Below are positions 8,230-15,923 of a stretch of DNA of 64,000 nucleotides, piece after piece. The DNA is taken from NCBI GenBank assembly GCA_032027005.1, contig JAVSMW010000001.1, positions 348,356 to 412,355 on the forward strand, in the 5' to 3' direction. The DNA comes from JAVSMW01 sp032027005 (GTDB lineage Bacteria; Bacillota; Thermincolia; Thermincolales; UBA2595). The notes under the pieces were generated by a model, which saw only the letters and a list, made by a program, of their open reading frames with translations, was not told the DNA's origin and made no database searches. The position numbers were made by a program, and so were the translations under genes. Numbering within the stretch: position 1 is the first letter of the stretch; the number at the start of each line of letters is the position of its first letter.

Positions 8230-9304
8230 AAGAACTCTGTTGATCCTGCCAGCTTATCAATCCGGCAGTTGCAAATGCCTTCAAAACAATTATTAACAAG
8301 GGCCCGACACCCAGACCTATAGGTCCGAGAATCTGCAATCCCACATACATTGCGATTAAAGTCGCCAAAGGATGCAGACCCATTGTATGGGAGACTAATT
8401 TCGTTTCCAGGATCTGCCGGAAAATCATGACAATACCATAAAGAACTATTAATTTTACACCAAACGCTGTATCACCGCTGGCAAATTCCCATACTGCCCA
8501 AGGCAGGTAGATGAAGCCCGGACCAATAATAGGAATTATATCTGCCACCCCAATGGCCAAGCCAATAAGCAAAGCATAAGGTGCCTCAATAATATACAGG
8601 CCGACAACACTTTGAACCAGCGTGATAGAAATCAAGACCATTTGGGCCCTGGCATAGCCAACCATAGCCTTGAAAACTTCATTGCTAATATCCATGGCCT
8701 TTTTCCCCCAGGGTGAGGGAACGGCTCTCAGCCAAAAAACAGCTATTTCCCGGCGGTCCTTCGCTATAAAATATGTCGCAATCCCACTTACTATTATGAG
8801 AATAATCCATGCCGGTACAGAAGCAATCAACTGAAGCAAGAAATTCAACAGATCGCCGATTATCAGGCGGGTCTTGTTCAAGATAGCATCAAGACTGTAA
8901 GCAGAACCGGTAATTTTCGTATTTATAAAGTCCAGGACATCAGGGGGAAGCGTAAAATAATATGCTTCAGCCCTGGCCTGGAGAGAAACTAAAACAGTCT
9001 TAATGTTTGTAATATACTCAGGCAAAAATGTTGACAGATGAAGTAATTCTACGATTAACCTAGTCACAGCCAGGGAAATTATTAAGCCGAGCCCGCCAAA
9101 AATGACAAGCATAGATGTCCCCACAGCCAGCGGCCGGGGAAATTTTGCTTTTTTTTGCAAAAATACCACCATTGGCTCAATGAGGAGACTCAAAAAAACC
9201 GCCAAAATGAATGGGGCCAACAGTGGCACCACGTATTTAAGCAAATAGAAACCTATGATACATCCCAAAACTATAGTTATGAGAGTTTTCAGTATGTGCT
9301 TCAA
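8228..9304 (-). CDS. YtvI-type AI-2E family permease
   Basis: This polytopic membrane protein of about 358 residues has helices at the N-terminus (residues about 8-90), a hydrophilic middle (about 95-150), and a C-terminal membrane block with ADIIPIIGPG, FIYLPWAVWE and LHPLATLIAMYVGL. These C-terminal blocks resemble the sporulation integral membrane protein YtvI more than generic AI-2E exporters, which suits a spore former; the substrate is unknown. The likely start is the TTG at 9304 (GAGG at 8 nt); a GTG two codons upstream is too close to the ribosome site. It interrupts the conserved cdsA-dxr pair and has repeat elements on both sides. Confidence 0.82.
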   Translation of the reverse strand: MKHILKTLITIVLGCIIGFYLLKYVVPLLAPFILAVFLSLLIEPMVVFLQKKAKFPRPLAVGTSMLVIFGGLGLIISLAVTRLIVELLHLSTFLPEYITNIKTVLVSLQARAEAYYFTLPPDVLDFINTKITGSAYSLDAILNKTRLIIGDLLNFLLQLIASVPAWIILIIVSGIATYFIAKDRREIAVFWLRAVPSPWGKKAMDISNEVFKAMVGYARAQMVLISITLVQSVVGLYIIEAPYALLIGLAIGVADIIPIIGPGFIYLPWAVWEFASGDTAFGVKLIVLYGIVMIFRQILETKLVSHTMGLHPLATLIAMYVGLQILGPIGLGVGPLLIIVLKAFATAGLISWQDQQSS

Positions 9305-9320
9305 AAGCACCCACCTCAGT

Positions 9321-9478
9321 CCAGGCTGGTGAAAATCCCCGTCTAGCTTTGTCGCTCGGATTTGACAAGGTCCTCAACGTACGATTGGTACGCCTCCGGC
9401 CTTGTCAAATCCGGCTTCGCGCTATACGGGTTTTTGACCAGCCTGCTTAATTATCAGCAAACTGGCTTTGCGCTATAC
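9321..9478. repeat. Nested cruciform repeat element
   Basis: Outer arms CAGGCTGGT...CCCGT (9322 on) and ACGGG...ACCAGCCTG (to 9445) enclose a second stem GGATTTGACAAGG / CCTTGTCAAATCC (9358-9370 / 9400-9412) and a tip CGTAC / GTACG. A degenerate copy of the 3' arm (ACTGGCTTTGCGCTATAC, to 9478) follows. No gene is present in this 186-base gap between cdsA and the ytvI-type gene. Confidence 0.7.
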
Positions 9479-9490
9479 TTTTTTTTCCCC

Positions 9491-10282
9491 TTACTTAATT
9501 GTAAACAACTCTATGTAATAATAAACAATAGGGGCGGTAAAATAGAGGCTGTCGAAACGATCAAGGATTCCCCCGTGTCCCGGTATTAGTTTCCCGGAAT
9601 CTTTCACTCCGGCCATCCTCTTAAAAGCCGATTCCACCAGGTCACCTAACTGGCCGGAAATACCGACAAGGACCCCTAGAACCACGCAATCCCAGAACGC
9701 TAATTGCTGTCCGGCCAATCCTACAATTAAAGCTGCCAGGACGCTTCCTGCCACGCCACCAACTGCTCCCTCAACGGACTTATTGGGGCTGATGACCGGA
9801 GCCAGTTTGCGTTTTCCCAGAGACGTACCGACAAAATAGGCAAAGGTGTCGGTGCTCCAGGTGGCTACCAGAACCAACAAAACAAAATTAAAACCGCTCG
9901 GTAACTGGCGAAGTAAAATCATGTGGGTTAACAGCCAGCCGGCATATATTGGAGTAAAAAAGGTTGCAGCTAACTCTGTGAATGTAAATGAAGGAAAGAC
10001 GGCAACCAGATAACAAACACTAAACAATATTGTTACCAAAAATAAAATACCGAATAAATCGACATTTGCCCAATGGGCTGCTCCAACAAATAACAGCCCG
10101 CCGGTTAAACTGCCCGGCAGCCATGTATGAATATTTATTTTGCCCCACAAGTGGCACATTTCAATGATACCCATAACCACAATGGCCAAGATAAGCATCA
10201 ACCATGGCAGATCACCATACCACACTGAAAGCAAAATAACCGGTATACCTACCAGCGCGCTTAGGGTTCTATATAAAAGCAT
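9491..10282 (-). CDS. cdsA: Phosphatidate cytidylyltransferase
   Basis: Makes CDP-diacylglycerol from phosphatidic acid and CTP at the membrane, feeding all phospholipid synthesis. The 263-residue protein is almost entirely hydrophobic, with about seven or eight helices. It carries the family signature near the C-terminus: SQLGDLVESAFKR then KDSGKLIPGHGGILDRFDS (about residues 214-247), including the metal-binding aspartates. The ATG has only a weak GGTGA site. It follows uppS by 21 bases, as in other Firmicutes. Confidence 0.95.
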   Translation of the reverse strand: MLLYRTLSALVGIPVILLSVWYGDLPWLMLILAIVVMGIIEMCHLWGKINIHTWLPGSLTGGLLFVGAAHWANVDLFGILFLVTILFSVCYLVAVFPSFTFTELAATFFTPIYAGWLLTHMILLRQLPSGFNFVLLVLVATWSTDTFAYFVGTSLGKRKLAPVISPNKSVEGAVGGVAGSVLAALIVGLAGQQLAFWDCVVLGVLVGISGQLGDLVESAFKRMAGVKDSGKLIPGHGGILDRFDSLYFTAPIVYYYIELFTIK

Positions 10283-10303
10283 TTGTTTATATCACCGGCC
10301 CCA

Positions 10304-11098
10304 CTATCTCGTTTTTAAGCCGCCAAATCTCCTCTGGCGGTTTTGATAATCCACTATTGCTTCCAGTAGGTGGTTTTTGCGAAAATCAGGCCACAACACA
10401 GGCGAATACCAAAACTCTGCATAAGCTACCTGCCAGAGCATAAAATTACTGATCCGCAGTTCCCCTGAAGGTCGTATTAATAAGTCAGGGTCTGGCATTC
10501 CAGAAGTATATAAATATTTTGATATTATTTTCTCATCAATGTCGCCAGGTCTCAGCTTTGCAGCAGAAACATCAGTACCTATCTGCCTTACGGCCTCAAC
10601 TATTTCGTTTCGTCCGCCATAATTCAAGGCCAAACTGAGTACCAGGCCCTGGTTTTCAGAAGTATGTTCCTGGGCATCCCTTAATGCTTTTTGGGCTTTT
10701 TCGGGCAGCTCGCCAATATTTCCAATAGTCCGCACTTTAACATTGTTTTGGTGGAGTTCCTGAATCTCCCTGTTAAGATATTCCACAAGCAGATCCATTA
10801 ATACATTAATTTCAGCCACAGGTCTTTTCCAGTTTTCTGTAGAGAACGCATACACAGTGAGAAATTTAACCCCTAAAGCTGAGCAGGCTTTGACAATTTC
10901 CCGCAGTGATTCCACCCCGGCCCTATGTCCTATTGCCCTCGGCAGACCGCGGCGTGTAGCCCAGCGACCGTTACCATCCATAATGATTGCCACATGAACA
11001 GGCAGATTACTGGTATCGAGGGATTTGTAAAGCTCTTCCCAGCTTGCCTCAGTATTTTTAGCTTTGCGCGCTCTCAAAAAACTAAACCATTTGCGCAA
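10304..11098 (-). CDS. uppS: Undecaprenyl diphosphate synthase
   Basis: A cis-prenyltransferase that extends farnesyl diphosphate with isopentenyl diphosphate to the C55 lipid carrier for peptidoglycan and wall polymers. The catalytic IIMDGNGRWA (about residues 39-48) and GHRAG, the FSTENWKRP block and the C-terminal RPSGELRISNF are all present. The start is the TTG at 11098: AGGAGG lies 8 nt upstream, while the upstream ATG has no ribosome site. Length is then 264 residues. It uses the products of ispG and dxr from the same gene run. Confidence 0.95.
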   Translation of the reverse strand: MRKWFSFLRARKAKNTEASWEELYKSLDTSNLPVHVAIIMDGNGRWATRRGLPRAIGHRAGVESLREIVKACSALGVKFLTVYAFSTENWKRPVAEINVLMDLLVEYLNREIQELHQNNVKVRTIGNIGELPEKAQKALRDAQEHTSENQGLVLSLALNYGGRNEIVEAVRQIGTDVSAAKLRPGDIDEKIISKYLYTSGMPDPDLLIRPSGELRISNFMLWQVAYAEFWYSPVLWPDFRKNHLLEAIVDYQNRQRRFGGLKTR

Positions 11099-11213
11099 CT
11101 TAACATCCTCCTGAATTGCAGCCCCAAAATATACTTCTCTAATTATATACCGGTACACTCAACTATATTTTACATCTTTAGGCAAAATTTTTCTATCAAA
11201 AGTTTACTGTATA

Positions 11214-11245
11214 AATAAACCCCCTCCTAATCGAGGGGGTTTATT
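11214..11245. terminator. Bidirectional intrinsic terminator after the ferredoxin
   Basis: AATAAACCCCCTC and GAGGGGGTTTATT form a perfect 13-bp stem with a 6-nt loop; in either direction the stem ends in a T-rich strand. It separates the ferredoxin gene from uppS. Confidence 0.85.
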
Positions 11246-11247
11246 GA

Positions 11248-11415
11248 TTACTCTTCAAGGATTGCTCCAGTAGGGCAAGCTTCAGCGCAAGCACCACAGT
11301 CTACACAATCATCGGGATTGATCTTATAAATGTCGCCTTCAGAGATAGCTCCATTGGGACATGTATCAAGACAGGTGCCGCAAGCTACACACTCATCAGT
11401 AATTCTATATGCCAT
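11248..11415 (-). CDS. Small 2[4Fe-4S] ferredoxin
   Basis: A 55-residue clostridial-type ferredoxin and low-potential electron carrier. It has two CxxCxxCxxxCP motifs: CVACGTCLDTCP (residues 9-20) and CVDCGACAEACP (37-48), about 28 residues apart in the usual pseudo-twofold arrangement. The ATG is preceded by GGAGGTGTAGAAT, a strong ribosome site. Its start overlaps the end of the small upstream gene by 11 bases, and a strong terminator follows. Its place between frr and uppS is not the B. subtilis arrangement. The partner enzyme cannot be read from sequence; IspG is a candidate. Confidence 0.93.
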   Translation of the reverse strand: MAYRITDECVACGTCLDTCPNGAISEGDIYKINPDDCVDCGACAEACPTGAILEE

Positions 11416-11629
11416 ATTCTACACCTCCTTTCTCATAATCCTGAAATGCAACAACCAAGTGCAGGTTAGTTTCACCTATTGCGGAGATCCGCACTACCCT
11501 GGCAATCCCCACAGGATTCGTTGCTTTAACAGGTCTGGTTGTTGAGACTTTATCAACATCATAGCCCATTTCCCCGATTTTGGTCAAGGCCTCATCAAGG
11601 ACGTATCCTAAAACATCCGGTTCCCCCAT
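11405..11629 (-). CDS. Small conserved-looking protein of unknown function
   Basis: A 74-residue acidic protein that I do not recognise. It has the look of a compact alpha/beta domain: a helix (DVLGYVLDEALTKIGEMG), then two strands containing RPVKATNPVG and ARVVRISAIG, then NLHLVVAFQDYEKGG. There is no signal peptide, membrane helix or cysteine. It sits between frr (10 bases after its stop) and the ferredoxin (11-base overlap), so it is co-translated with them. Ribosome site spacing is long (GGAGG 14 nt upstream of the ATG), so the start is uncertain. Confidence 0.72.
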   Translation of the reverse strand: MGEPDVLGYVLDEALTKIGEMGYDVDKVSTTRPVKATNPVGIARVVRISAIGETNLHLVVAFQDYEKGGVEYGI

Positions 11630-11638
11630 AAAGACAGT

Positions 11639-12196
11639 TTAAACCTCCATGATTTCCTGTTCTTTATGTTCAAGTATATGCTCAATCTCTTTGATATATT
11701 TGTCAGTTAATTTTTGGATTTCTTCCTGAGCCCTCTTGTCATCATCTTCAGAAATCAATTTTTCTTTTTGCAGTGCCTTCAGATGTTCATTGGCATCACG
11801 CCTGATATTACGGACAGCCACTCTGGAATCTTCGGCTTTTTTCTTGGCACTCTTAACTAATTCGTTTCTGCGTTCCTGGGTGAGCTGGGGAATCGCTAAA
11901 CGAATAACAGACCCGTCATTATTGGGTGTAAGTCCGAGATCTGACTTCTGAATGGCCTTTTCAATACTGGCAATAACAGACTTATCCCATGGCTGAATCA
12001 CCAGCATCCGCGGCTCAGGAACAGAAACATTTGCCATTTGATTGATTGGAGTTGGCGCTCCGTAATAATCCACCATAACTTTATCCAGCAAAGCAGGCGT
12101 TGCCCGGCCCGCTCTCATGGAACTATAGTCTTTGCGCAATACTTCCAGGGCTTTTTTCATTTTATCTTCGGCTTCGCCGGAAACTTCTTTAATCAT
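11639..12196 (-). CDS. frr: Ribosome recycling factor
   Basis: With EF-G it splits post-termination ribosomes. The 185-residue length is standard. The tRNA-mimic three-helix bundle is recognisable from MRAGRATPALLDKVMVDYYGA (about residues 27-46), the central small domain, and the C-terminal helix with VRNIRRDANEHLK. The ATG overlaps the pyrH stop by 4 bases (ATGA), implying translational coupling. Confidence 0.97.
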   Translation of the reverse strand: MIKEVSGEAEDKMKKALEVLRKDYSSMRAGRATPALLDKVMVDYYGAPTPINQMANVSVPEPRMLVIQPWDKSVIASIEKAIQKSDLGLTPNNDGSVIRLAIPQLTQERRNELVKSAKKKAEDSRVAVRNIRRDANEHLKALQKEKLISEDDDKRAQEEIQKLTDKYIKEIEHILEHKEQEIMEV

Positions 12197-12918
12197 TTTA
12201 CTTCACCCCCGACATATGTACCAATATTTTCCCCCATTACCACTCGTTTTATGTTACCCTTCTGGTTTAAGTTAAATACAATAATGGGAATTTTGTTATC
12301 CATACAAAGGGAAGTCGCTGTGGAATCCATAACCCCCAGACCCTGATTTAGGACATCTATATATGATAAACTACTGTATCTGACGGCATCCGGGTTTTTA
12401 ACAGGATCACTGTTATATACACCGTCAACCTGTTTGGCCATTAGGATGACTTCTGCTTCAATTTCTGCTGCCCGCAGGGCGGCAGTAGTATCAGTGGAGA
12501 AATACGGGTTGCCGGTACCGGCTCCAAAAATTGTCACCCTGCCCTTTTCCAAATGCCTGATAGCCCTGCGCCGAATATATGGCTCTGCTACCTGACGCAT
12601 TTCAATTGCGGTCAGAACTCTTGTTTCAACATTCATTTTCTCCAGAGCATCCTGCAGAGCCAGAGAATTCATTACGGTTGCCATCATTCCCATATAATCA
12701 GCAGTAGCCCGATCCATGCCTTTGGCACTTCCGGCAATTCCTCGCCAAAGATTGCCGCCACCAACGACTATACCAACCTGTACATTAAGGGAGAGAAGTT
12801 CTTTAATTTGTTCGGCTGTAGAATTTACTGTAGCCGGATCAATTCCAAAGCCTTTGTCGCCAGCCATGGCCTCCCCGCTCAATTTAAGGACAACCCTTGT
12901 GTATTTCGGCTTCTGCAT
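12193..12918 (-). CDS. pyrH: UMP kinase
   Basis: Phosphorylates UMP to UDP with ATP in pyrimidine nucleotide synthesis. The 241-residue amino-acid-kinase-fold protein begins KYTRVVLKLSGEAMAG, with VGGGNLWRG (about residues 52-60), the UMP-binding DRATADYMGMMATVMN, and FSTDTTAALRAAEI near residue 145. The typical bacterial hexameric enzyme is regulated by GTP and UTP. A terminator hairpin separates it from tsf. Confidence 0.97.
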   Translation of the reverse strand: MQKPKYTRVVLKLSGEAMAGDKGFGIDPATVNSTAEQIKELLSLNVQVGIVVGGGNLWRGIAGSAKGMDRATADYMGMMATVMNSLALQDALEKMNVETRVLTAIEMRQVAEPYIRRRAIRHLEKGRVTIFGAGTGNPYFSTDTTAALRAAEIEAEVILMAKQVDGVYNSDPVKNPDAVRYSSLSYIDVLNQGLGVMDSTATSLCMDNKIPIIVFNLNQKGNIKRVVMGENIGTYVGGEVK

Positions 12919-12994
12919 AGTTGTCAGTGACCTCCCATTTCTCTGAATAATGTTTCTACATAACTCTACAAAATCCTTTTGGGAAAATTTTTTT

Positions 12995-13035
12995 TTTAAA
13001 AAGAGAGAACACTACCAGTGTTCCCTCTTTTTAAA
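12995..13035 (-). terminator. Terminator/attenuator between tsf and pyrH
   Basis: TTTAAAAAGAGAGAACACT / AGTGTTCCCTCTTTTTAAA gives an approximately 19-bp stem with a 3-nt loop and a U-run in its 3' arm on the minus strand. Some transcripts must read through to reach pyrH, or pyrH has its own promoter. Confidence 0.8.
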
Positions 13036-13047
13036 TTACTTTTTCGC

Positions 13048-13932
13048 CTACCCTTTTTTCTGCATGGCTTCAACCTCAGCAGCAAAATCATTTTCTTTTT
13101 TCTGCAAGCCTTCTCCCATTTCAAAGCGGGCAAATCTTGCAACTTTAACCTGCTGCTGATCCAGCATTTTTTGCACGTTCATGTCTGGGTCTTTAATAAA
13201 GGGCTGTTCCAGCAGGCAGATCTCCTTGAAGAATTTCTCAATCCTGCCGGCGACCATTTTTTCAGCTATATTGGCTGGTTTGCCTTCATTCATGGCCTGA
13301 TGGACCAGAATTTCTTTCTCTTTTTCCACTGTCTCGGCAGGCACCTGGTCCCGTGAAACAAACTCAGGTTTGGAAGCGGCAACCTGCATAGCAATATCTT
13401 TGGCAAATTCCACAACGCTGCTCCCGCCGGCAAGCTCAACCAGCACACCAATCCGTCCGGCACCATGGATATAAGCTTCAACAACCCCATCACCGGTGGT
13501 GAATAATTCAAAACGGCGGACAGATATGTTTTCGCCTATTTTGGCTATTTTTTCAGTCACCAAATCCCCAATAGTTCCGGCACCGCCGTTGGCCTGCATC
13601 AATTCATCTATATTAGCAGGAGAGTTCGCTAAAATAGCGTCGGCAACTTGATCAACAAAAGCTTTAAACTCATCTGTTTTGGCCACAAAGTCTGTTTCGC
13701 AGTTGACTTCTACCAAAACCGCCTTTTTATTACCTGCCTCAACTTTAGCGGCAACCAGACCCTCAGCAGCAATCCTGCCGGCCTTTTTGGCAGCAGCTGC
13801 CAAACCTTTTTCCCGTAGGTACTCTACGGCTTTCTCCATGTCCCCGTCTGTTTCACCCAGGGCCTTTTTACAGTCCATCATTCCTGCTCCGGTCCGCTCA
13901 CGCAATTCCTTTACCATTGCAGCAGTAATCAT
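13048..13932 (-). CDS. tsf: Elongation factor Ts
   Basis: Nucleotide-exchange factor that regenerates EF-Tu-GTP. The N-terminal UBA-like domain (MVKELRERTGAGMMDCKKAL) and the TDFVAKTDEF signature (about residues 79-88) are plain. A core with two subdomains and a C-terminal helical module follow, giving 294 residues, the usual length. The ATG has GAGGAGGAA at 6 nt. It lies between rpsB and pyrH with a terminator hairpin on each side, an arrangement that lets ribosomal-protein levels differ from pyrH levels. Confidence 0.97.
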   Translation of the reverse strand: MITAAMVKELRERTGAGMMDCKKALGETDGDMEKAVEYLREKGLAAAAKKAGRIAAEGLVAAKVEAGNKKAVLVEVNCETDFVAKTDEFKAFVDQVADAILANSPANIDELMQANGGAGTIGDLVTEKIAKIGENISVRRFELFTTGDGVVEAYIHGAGRIGVLVELAGGSSVVEFAKDIAMQVAASKPEFVSRDQVPAETVEKEKEILVHQAMNEGKPANIAEKMVAGRIEKFFKEICLLEQPFIKDPDMNVQKMLDQQQVKVARFARFEMGEGLQKKENDFAAEVEAMQKKG

Positions 13933-14020
13933 GATATTTCCTCCTCATCAGAAAGGCTAAAATGGAATCCAATACCATATTATCGCCTTATTTGTGGTTT
14001 CTAATTCCGACACATAAAAA

Positions 14021-14059
14021 GGGTGACATAGGGTTCCATTCAACTCCCCCATGTCACCC
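14021..14059 (-). terminator. Terminator/attenuator between rpsB and tsf
   Basis: On the minus strand GGGTGACATGGGG pairs with CCCTATGTCACCC across a 13-nt loop and is followed directly by TTTTTATG. It lies about 15 bases past the rpsB stop. Confidence 0.82.
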
Positions 14060-14072
14060 CACTCTGTTTTAA

Positions 14073-14786
14073 TTATTCTGCAACAGCTTCATCAGCGGCA
14101 TCAGCACCCTGATTTCCCTCGATAACTGCGTCAGCCATCTTTGCTGTTAATAATTTAACCGCTCTGATAGCATCGTCATTACCTGGAATAACTACGTCGA
14201 TTTCATCAGGATCACAGTTTGTATCTACAATTGCTACAATAGGAATACCCAGTTTCCTGGCCTCAGCAACAGCTATGCGCTCCTTCCGGGGATCAATGAT
14301 AAACAATGCCCCAGGCAGGTTTTTCATATCCTTGATGCCTCCGAGAAACTTTTCCAGCTTCTCTTTTTCATGAAGCAGTTCAGCTACTTCTTTCTTGGGC
14401 AGAACCTGGAAAGTTCCGTCAGCTTCCATCTTTTCAAGAGCATGCAGCCTGTCAATCCGGCGCCTGATTGTCTGGAAGTTGGTCAGTGTACCACCAAGCC
14501 ACCGCTGATTAACGAAAAACATGCCACACCGGCTTGCTTCTTCTCTAACAGCTTCCTGAGCTTGTTTCTTGGTCCCGACAAACAACATAGTTTTACCATC
14601 AGCAATGAGGTCTCTAACAAAATAATAAGCCTCATCAACCTTTTTAACAGTCTTCTGTAAGTCTATAATGTAGATGCCATTCCGGTCTGTAAAAATATAC
14701 TCAGCCATCTTGGGGTTCCATCTACGGGTCTGGTGACCAAAGTGAACTCCGGCTTCCAAAAGTTGTTTCATGGAAATAACAGCCAT
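14073..14786 (-). CDS. rpsB: 30S ribosomal protein S2
   Basis: Small-subunit protein S2. The conserved MKQLLEAGVHFGHQTRRWNP starts at residue 6; IYIIDLQKTV and RWLGGTLTN follow, with a coiled-coil insertion (about residues 100-155) and a C-terminal PGNDDAIRAVKLL. The ATG at 14786 has AGGAGGTG at 7 nt; the open frame upstream is leader. Length is 237 residues. A sigma-A type promoter lies about 120 bases upstream, so translation genes are expressed independently of the flagellar operon. Confidence 0.97.
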   Translation of the reverse strand: MAVISMKQLLEAGVHFGHQTRRWNPKMAEYIFTDRNGIYIIDLQKTVKKVDEAYYFVRDLIADGKTMLFVGTKKQAQEAVREEASRCGMFFVNQRWLGGTLTNFQTIRRRIDRLHALEKMEADGTFQVLPKKEVAELLHEKEKLEKFLGGIKDMKNLPGALFIIDPRKERIAVAEARKLGIPIVAIVDTNCDPDEIDVVIPGNDDAIRAVKLLTAKMADAVIEGNQGADAADEAVAE

Positions 14787-14907
14787 GGGAGTCACCTCCT
14801 CTCTTGTTGGTTTTTTTCCTCCGTTTCTTTCATCTTTCTGCAGCTCCGGCCTTAACGGCGGCACCACTGCAAAAATCAGGAAACGTGTGTATTTAACACC
14901 AATGGAT

Positions 14908-14936
14908 ATTGTATCACAACAATGCTGGGAACGCAA
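14908..14936 (-). promoter_or_regulatory. Sigma-A type promoter for rpsB
   Basis: Minus strand: -35 TTGCGT (14936-14931), a 17-base spacer, -10 TACAAT (14913-14908). The -10 matches 5 of 6 and the -35 4 of 6. The transcript would have a leader of about 115 bases. The 316-base gap 14787-15102 holds this leader and no gene; one base (15053) is undetermined. Confidence 0.55.
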
Positions 14937-15102
14937 CTATATAGTCAGAAATCTTCAGGTCTCCGTCAAAGTCAGTAAACAGAGATATCCAATTACTCAA
15001 CTAATTTTTTAAAAAACGTCTCCGTTATAACCGAAAACGATAGGAGTTCTTGNTTTTTTGACTCTATTTTACCAGTCCATAAAGAAAAAAGCCACTATTA
15101 TT

Positions 15103-15342
15103 TCACAGATCGCGCTGTGTCTGGGTTAGGCATGACTTTGACGTGGCCCTGCAGAAATCTTCCAAAATCATTTTATAAGTACAGCGGCTCTCACAGGTCG
15201 AACTACTATCAGCACAACTAAAGCCAGTTATCCGACCTTCTTCAGTGGGCTTAACTATTTGCCGTACAATACGCACAGAAACAATTTTAGAAGCAATCGA
15301 ACAAAGCTCTTTTTTCTCTTCCACTATTTCCACCGAATCCAC
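15103..15342 (-). CDS. Small cysteine-containing protein, unknown
   Basis: A 79-residue protein that I do not recognise. It has six cysteines: one near the N-terminus (ELCSIASK) and five clustered later (GFSCADSSSTCESRC, EDFCRA, KSCLT). The cluster suggests metal binding or disulfides, but no standard motif fits. The first half alternates charged and hydrophobic residues (KIVSVRIVRQIVKPTEEGR), likely beta strands. There is no signal peptide. The start is a GTG with AGAGGTG at 8 nt. It lies 35 bases after the MltG-like gene, probably the last gene of the sigD-fapA transcript. Confidence 0.6.
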   Translation of the reverse strand: MDSVEIVEEKKELCSIASKIVSVRIVRQIVKPTEEGRITGFSCADSSSTCESRCTYKMILEDFCRATSKSCLTQTQRDL

Positions 15343-15377
15343 GACTATTCACCTCTTGCCCTGTATCACGCACTGCC

Positions 15378-15923
15378 CTATTTCTTCTTTCCTAATAATA
15401 TATCCAATATTTCTTCTAAATCGCCGCCCACCGGAACGATGAAAGTGCCGGTCTGGAGCTTTCGCTGGGCCTTGTTTTTGATAACTATCTCCAAAAATTC
15501 CTGTTTATTTTCAATAACACCTTTTCCCTCTAAAAGTCTTGCTACTGACTCCGAGCCCATCCGGTCGTTAATGGTGATAGCTGTTGTGCTGCCATTAGTG
15601 TTAGTTGCTGCAGGGACGGATTCTTCTTCATTGGCCGCAGAATGTTCGGTAGTTTGTGTTTGTTCAGTCGTTTTAGGTTGCTCTGAAGTTTTAGGCTGCT
15701 CTGCTGTCTTAGGCTGCTCTGTAGTCTTAGTATCCCCGGGAGGCTCTGACCCTTGACTGCCGGTTGAGGGCTTATCCTGTTTGACCATCCCCAACTTGGC
15801 TGCCCGGTCCATAATTTCCTGATCGCTTAAGGTCTGCAGACTGAAAACGGAAAGCAACAGAGCACTCAGGATACAGCCAACCCCTATGCCCGATAAAAAC
15901 TCTGGTTTTAGCCATTTACCCAT
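15378..15923 (-). CDS. Membrane-anchored protein with MltG/YceG-like N-domain, no catalytic part
   Basis: The 181-residue protein starts with a hydrophobic anchor (about residues 10-30), continues with a low-complexity linker and ends in a compact domain (about 113-181). The end domain contains MGSESVARLLEGKGVI and LQTGTFIVP, resembling the LysM-like region before the catalytic domain of endolytic transglycosylase MltG. The catalytic domain is absent, so it should bind rather than cut glycan, if it acts there. The linker holds about four tandem hexapeptides of the type (T/A/S)EQPKT encoded by 18-bp repeats. It overlaps the preceding gene by 8 bases. Its role in the flagellar cluster is unknown. 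Confidence 0.72.
   Translation of the reverse strand: MGKWLKPEFLSGIGVGCILSALLLSVFSLQTLSDQEIMDRAAKLGMVKQDKPSTGSQGSEPPGDTKTTEQPKTAEQPKTSEQPKTTEQTQTTEHSAANEEESVPAATNTNGSTTAITINDRMGSESVARLLEGKGVIENKQEFLEIVIKNKAQRKLQTGTFIVPVGGDLEEILDILLGKKK

Noticed and set aside
14787..14936. A 50-codon N-terminal extension of ribosomal protein S2
   Set aside because: S2 proteins begin at the ATG at 14786, which has AGGAGGTG; the rpsB promoter -10 lies inside the putative extension.
15053..15053. An undetermined base (n) near a possible terminator
   Set aside because: Assembly ambiguity beside a homopolymer run; the surrounding stem (CTCC/GGAG) is too short to call a terminator.
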